Assembly: GCA_012974315.1 (NCBI GenBank)
Contig: JAAXQI010000009.1
Location: 1 to 8,607 of the forward strand
DNA: 8,607 bases
Source of the DNA: Desulfobacterales bacterium
Lineage (GTDB): Bacteria; Desulfobacterota; Desulfobulbia; Desulfobulbales; BM004
Direction of reading: 5' to 3'
Both the position numbers and the translations under genes were made by a program. Shown piece by piece: positions 4,459 to 8,607 of the stretch. Positions within the stretch are counted from its first letter, which is position 1. Each line of letters opens with the position of its first letter. The notes below the pieces were generated by a model that was given only the letters and a program-made list of their open reading frames with translations, was not told the DNA's origin and did no database searches.

Positions 4459-7400
4459 ATGGGAATGATGAACAGAGTCAGAAAGAATTTTGCCAAAACA
4501 ACCAGTATTGTGGAGATTCCGCATCTCATTGAGATGCAGAGAATTTCCTATGAAAAATTTCTGCAGTTGAATGAAGCTCCTGATAAAAGGGAAGATGTTG
4601 GGCTGCAAGGAATCTTTAAGAGCATTTTCCCGATTTCGGATTTTAACGGCACATGCTTTTTAGAATTTGTCCGTTACAATTATGGAGAACCGAAATACAC
4701 GGTTGAAGAATGCGTAGAAAGGGGCATGACCTTTGATGTGCCCATTAAGATTACCGTACGGTTGGTAACATATGATACTGATACGGAGACCGGGGTCCAG
4801 AACATCAGGGACATCAAGGAGCAGGAGGTGTATCTGGGTTCAGTGCCATTAATGACCAGGGATGGAGTTTTTGTCGTTAATGGAACTGAAAGGGTTATTG
4901 TAAGCCAGTTGCAAAGGTCTCCTGGGCTTTTTTATGCCCATGACAACGGTAAATCCCACTCCAGTGGTAAACTCCTTTATTCTGCCAGAATTATTCCGGT
5001 ACGTGGTTCATGGATTGATCTTGAATTTGATGTCAAAGATGTGCTCTATGTTCGTATCGACCGGCGACGGAAGTTTCCGGTAACCACATTGTTGAGGGCT
5101 CTTGGATACACATCTGAAGAGCTTATGAAACTTTTTTATAACTCAGAGAAAATATCAGTTAAGCGCAAGAAGTTCAAAAAGGAATTTGACCCTGAACTTG
5201 TACTGGGACAGCGTGCCGTCCAGGACATACTAGACCCGGAGACGGGCAAGGTACTGATTAAAAAGAATAGAAAAATTAGCAAAACCCTTCTTAAGAAAAT
5301 GGTGGAAGCCCAGGTGAAGGAGTTCAGTGTTGAGCCTGAAGAGCTGCTGGGCAAATATCTGGCCCATGACATTGTGGACCCATCTTCCGGGGAGGTTCTA
5401 GCTCAACTTAATTCTGAAATTACAGAGTCTGTTTTAGATTCCATACTGGAAGCCAAAATAAAGAAGTTTGAAATTCTCTTTATTGATGGCACCCATGTAA
5501 CGGATTCATTTAGAAAAACACTTGCCATTGATAAGGTTACAGATACTAATGAGGCTCTGCTCGAGATTTATAGGCGACTGCGCCCGAGTAGCCCTCCTAC
5601 CCCGGAAGTGGCTATCTCCTTTTTCAACAATCTGTTTTTCAATTCTTCCACCTATGACCTTTCTGAGGTGGGAAGATTCAAGATTAATGCCCGACTCAAG
5701 ATCGATACTGATATCGCAGTAAAGACTTTGACCAAGGAAGATATTATTGAATCTGTTCGGTATCTTGTCCGGTTGAAAGATGAACAGGGCAAGGTCGATG
5801 ATATTGATCATCTGGGTAACAGGCGTGTACGAACTGTAGGGGAGCTTGTTGAAAATCAGTACCGTATAGGTCTTGTACGCATGGAGCGCGCAATTCGGGA
5901 GCGTATGACCCTTCAGGAAGTTGAAACTCTCATGCCCCATGACCTGATAAACCCCAAGCCTATCACTTCAGCTATTAAGGAATTCTTTGGTACGAGCCAG
6001 CTTTCACAGTTCATGGATCAGACCAACATTCTGTCCGAAGTTACACATAAGCGGCGATTGAGTGCTCTTGGTCCCGGTGGTTTATCAAGAGAGCGTGCAG
6101 GTTTTGAAGTCAGGGATGTTCATCCCACCCATTATGGCAGGATATGTCCGGTTGAAACGCCAGAAGGCCCGAATATCGGTCTCATTGTTTCACTGGCTGC
6201 TTACGCCCGGGTTAATAGATTCGGTTTTATCGAAACTCCTTACCAGAAGGTGGTTGACAGAAAAATTACCGATGACGTTGTCTTTTTGAACGCCATGGCG
6301 GAAAAAAATGAGTTGATCGCTCCGTCCAAGGTTGAACGGGACAATAAAGGTAAAATTGTCGACGATAATCTCATTGCCCGCGAAGAGGGAGAGGTTGTTA
6401 TCACCTCTGGAGATCAGGTTACCTACATCGATGTTGCACCGAATCAGCTTGTTTCTGTTGCTACGGCCTTGATTCCTTTTCTGGAGAACGATGATGCCAA
6501 CAGGGCCTTGATGGGTTCCAACATGCAGCGCCAGGCTGTGCCGCTGCTGCGTACATCCGCTCCATTGATTGGTACCGGCCTTGAAAAGGTGGTTGCCAGG
6601 GATTCAGGGACATGTTTGCTTGCTGGCGGAGATGGTGTTATCGAGGAGGTGGATGCCACCCGTGTCGTGGTGAATTATGACGAGCCGGGAACCGATGGCT
6701 TTATGACCGGAGTTGGTGTCTATCGACTGAGCAAGTTCAAAAAATCGAACCAGAATACCTGTTTCACCCAGAAACCTCTTGTCCTTCCAGGACAGAGGGT
6801 GACTAAAGGCACTGTACTTGCTGATGGGCCTTCCTGTGATCAGGGTGAACTGGCACTCGGTAAGAATGTCACCATAGCCTTCATGAGTTGGCGGGGATAC
6901 AATTTTGAGGACTCTATCCTGCTCTCCGAGCGACTTTTAAAGGATGATACTTATACCTCTGTTCATGTTGAGGTTTTTGAGACCATGGCCAGGGATACCA
7001 AGCTGGGTAAGGAAGAAATCACCAGAGATATTCCTAATGTTGGGGAAGAAGCCTTAAGGAACCTTGATGAAAGTGGCATCGTCAGGATTGGTGCTGAAGT
7101 TAAACCTGGTGACCCTCTGGTTGGCAAGGTAACTCCCAAGGGTGAAACCATGCTTTCCCCCGAGGAAAAACTGCTGCGGGCTATTTTCGGCGACAAGGCT
7201 GGTGATGTGAAGGATTCTTCTCTGCGAGTGCCTCCGGGAGTTGAAGGTGTTGTTATTAACGCTAAAGTTTTCTCCCGCAAAGGAGTTGATAAGGATGAGC
7301 GCTCCCTTACCATTGAAGATATGGAAGTTGATAAGCTCACCAAGGACATGGATGACGAGCTTCGCTGCCTGAAAAAGGGTGTGCGCGATGGTCTGGGTAG

Positions 7401-8553
7401 AATACTTGTAGGCAAGGTAGCTAAAGATGCTCTGAAAGGAAAGGACAATAATACGCTTCTGGCCAAGGGCAAGAAATTCACCCAGGAAATTATTGATGAG
7501 GCCGAATTTGCCAAACTGCATGAAATTGATTTCTCAGCCTGGAAGAAAGAGGGAGAGAAGGCCGAGGTTTTGTTTTCTCAATACCGTGAGCAGGCCAAGC
7601 TTGTCCGGGAGCGCTATGAAGGTATTATAAACCGCCACCGCAAAGGTGATGATCTTCCTCCGGGAGTTATCCGCATGGTGAAGGTTTATGTTGCTGTAAA
7701 GCGGAAGCTGGCAGTAGGAGATAAGATGGCCGGTCGCCATGGTAACAAGGGTGTTGTCTCCCGTATTCTACCGATAGAGGATATGCCGTATTTTGCGGAC
7801 GGGACACCGGTGGATATCGTGCTCAACCCCCTGGGTGTACCTTCACGTATGAATGTGGGCCAGGTGCTTGAAACCCATCTTGGTTTTGCCGCCAAGAAGC
7901 TGGGTGAACAGCTGCAGAAGTTTGCCGAGCGGCATGAAGTTGCAGAGGTTAAGAAAAAGCTTAAAAAGATATATTCTACACAGGAATATAAAGACAACTT
8001 TAAGGATCTTTCCGATGAGGCGCTTCTGGACAGAGCCAGAAAATTTGAGGAAGGAGTGCATATTTCTACCCCGGTTTTTGACGGTGCTGCAGAAGAGGAG
8101 ATCCGTAGCCTGCTGGTGGAAGCCGGTGTGGATGAAACTGGACAAAGTAAACTGTATGACGGCTTGACCGGTAATGCATTTGATATGCCGGTAACTACAG
8201 GAACAATGTATATTTTGAAACTGCATCATCTGGTTGATAACAAGATCCATGCCCGTTCCACAGGTCCTTACTCATTGGTGACCCAGCAACCACTGGGTGG
8301 TAAGGCACAGTTTGGTGGGCAGCGACTTGGTGAGATGGAAGTCTGGGCCATGGAGGCATATGGTGCGGCTTATACTCTTAAAGAGTTTTTGACCGTCAAG
8401 TCTGATGATGTCGAAGGAAGGACGACCATGTATGAAAACCTGGTGAAAGGAAAAAATTTCCTGGAAACCGGGTTGCCGGAATCATTTCACGTTCTGGTCA
8501 AGGAACTCCAAGGCCTTTGCCTGGATGTAGAACTTTTAGACGATAAAAAGTAA
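4459..8553 (+). CDS. rpoB: DNA-directed RNA polymerase subunit beta
   Basis: The beta subunit forms one pincer of RNA polymerase and half of the active-site cleft. It has 1364 residues against 1342 in E. coli and aligns end to end. The first lineage insertion is at about 228-350 and contains two 48-residue repeats; the second is at about 943-1060. The rifampicin region GTSQLSQFMDQ...RRLSALGPGG spans about 511-541, followed by RAGFEVRDVHPTHYGR. The catalytic-centre NFED is at 815-818, and K1089 and K1097 in GDKMAGRHGNK match E. coli K1065 and K1073. The clamp end SLVTQQPLGGKAQFGGQR is intact. ATG 4459 is chosen because GAGGG (4445-4449) is 9 nt away; in-frame ATGs at 4465 and 4468 are too distant. 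The site lies inside a small CGAG/CTCG hairpin. Rpo genes end here with 51 nt before the next ATG. Confidence 0.98.
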   Translation: MGMMNRVRKNFAKTTSIVEIPHLIEMQRISYEKFLQLNEAPDKREDVGLQGIFKSIFPISDFNGTCFLEFVRYNYGEPKYTVEECVERGMTFDVPIKITVRLVTYDTDTETGVQNIRDIKEQEVYLGSVPLMTRDGVFVVNGTERVIVSQLQRSPGLFYAHDNGKSHSSGKLLYSARIIPVRGSWIDLEFDVKDVLYVRIDRRRKFPVTTLLRALGYTSEELMKLFYNSEKISVKRKKFKKEFDPELVLGQRAVQDILDPETGKVLIKKNRKISKTLLKKMVEAQVKEFSVEPEELLGKYLAHDIVDPSSGEVLAQLNSEITESVLDSILEAKIKKFEILFIDGTHVTDSFRKTLAIDKVTDTNEALLEIYRRLRPSSPPTPEVAISFFNNLFFNSSTYDLSEVGRFKINARLKIDTDIAVKTLTKEDIIESVRYLVRLKDEQGKVDDIDHLGNRRVRTVGELVENQYRIGLVRMERAIRERMTLQEVETLMPHDLINPKPITSAIKEFFGTSQLSQFMDQTNILSEVTHKRRLSALGPGGLSRERAGFEVRDVHPTHYGRICPVETPEGPNIGLIVSLAAYARVNRFGFIETPYQKVVDRKITDDVVFLNAMAEKNELIAPSKVERDNKGKIVDDNLIAREEGEVVITSGDQVTYIDVAPNQLVSVATALIPFLENDDANRALMGSNMQRQAVPLLRTSAPLIGTGLEKVVARDSGTCLLAGGDGVIEEVDATRVVVNYDEPGTDGFMTGVGVYRLSKFKKSNQNTCFTQKPLVLPGQRVTKGTVLADGPSCDQGELALGKNVTIAFMSWRGYNFEDSILLSERLLKDDTYTSVHVEVFETMARDTKLGKEEITRDIPNVGEEALRNLDESGIVRIGAEVKPGDPLVGKVTPKGETMLSPEEKLLRAIFGDKAGDVKDSSLRVPPGVEGVVINAKVFSRKGVDKDERSLTIEDMEVDKLTKDMDDELRCLKKGVRDGLGRILVGKVAKDALKGKDNNTLLAKGKKFTQEIIDEAEFAKLHEIDFSAWKKEGEKAEVLFSQYREQAKLVRERYEGIINRHRKGDDLPPGVIRMVKVYVAVKRKLAVGDKMAGRHGNKGVVSRILPIEDMPYFADGTPVDIVLNPLGVPSRMNVGQVLETHLGFAAKKLGEQLQKFAERHEVAEVKKKLKKIYSTQEYKDNFKDLSDEALLDRARKFEEGVHISTPVFDGAAEEEIRSLLVEAGVDETGQSKLYDGLTGNAFDMPVTTGTMYILKLHHLVDNKIHARSTGPYSLVTQQPLGGKAQFGGQRLGEMEVWAMEAYGAAYTLKEFLTVKSDDVEGRTTMYENLVKGKNFLETGLPESFHVLVKELQGLCLDVELLDDKK

Positions 8554-8596
8554 TATTTAATTTATAAACGGCTTATTGCCTTTTACTTCTATAAAT

Positions 8597-8607
8597 AGGT
8601 GCTGATG
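8597..8607 (+). other. rpoC: Probable rpoC ribosome site and start codon at window edge
   Basis: AGGTG (8597-8601) is followed by ATG at 8605-8607, the last three bases. rpoC follows rpoB in nearly all bacteria, so this could be its start. Spacing of 3 nt is short, and no coding sequence is visible, so a start further downstream is equally possible. Confidence 0.4.

Noticed and set aside
6963..7521. Two long overlapping minus-strand frames (183 and 155 codons)
   Set aside because: Both are antisense to the conserved core of rpoB. The strong codon constraint of rpoB creates such frames, and neither has a ribosome site or a family resemblance.
8566..8584. Weak hairpin AAA-C-GGC / GCC-T-TTT between rpoB and the next ATG
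   Set aside because: Only three G-C pairs with a mismatch; termination between rpoB and rpoC is not expected.
1..8607. Search for a novel or accessory system (mobile element, CRISPR, defence, toxin-antitoxin)
   Set aside because: All coding space is filled by housekeeping genes in conserved order; no direct-repeat arrays, transposase fragments or unusual composition were seen.

Overview
The window is a piece of the conserved bacterial transcription/translation supercluster. All genes are on the + strand, in the order tuf (3' end) - rpmG - tRNA-Trp(CCA) - secE - nusG - rplK - rplA - rplJ - rplL - rpoB, and it stops at what is probably the rpoC start codon. The organism is a Gram-negative-type bacterium: the beta subunit is 1364 residues and carries both large insertions typical of proteobacterial-type RpoB. 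The rpmG-tRNA-Trp insertion between tuf and secE, the short one-helix SecE and the RpoB sequence style are what I would expect of a Desulfobacterota (former Deltaproteobacteria) sulfate-reducer relative, possibly near Desulfobulbales. That placement is inference from remembered family sequences, not a search.

Layout. Positions 1-173 hold the C-terminal barrel of EF-Tu. Positions 245-478 hold the zinc-ribbon form of ribosomal protein L33, followed after 7 nt by a complete tRNA-Trp with encoded CCA. Positions 568-1425 encode the translocon subunit SecE and the elongation factor NusG. Positions 1521-2767 encode L11 and L1. A 422-bp gene-free stretch (2768-3189) follows; it holds an L10-leader-type RNA with several competing helices. 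L10 (GTG start) and L7/L12 occupy 3190-4140. A second gene-free stretch of 318 bp (4141-4458) contains a perfect 14-bp stem hairpin, in the place where E. coli has its rplL-rpoB attenuator and RNase III processing site. RpoB fills 4459-8553.

How the genes work together. L11, L10 and L7/L12 form the GTPase-associated stalk that recruits EF-Tu; L1 forms the opposite (E-site) stalk. NusG binds the RNA polymerase that RpoB helps build and can couple it to the ribosome or to Rho. SecE anchors the protein-export channel. Co-expression is expected to be tuned after transcription by autogenous binding of L10-L7/L12 (leader at about 2934-3137) and perhaps L1.

I see no mobile element, CRISPR array, toxin, defence gene or other accessory system; every protein gene is a recognisable housekeeping gene. 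The observations most worth following are regulatory RNA structure (the L10 leader switch and the rplL-rpoB hairpin) and natural sequence variants in the rifampicin region of RpoB.
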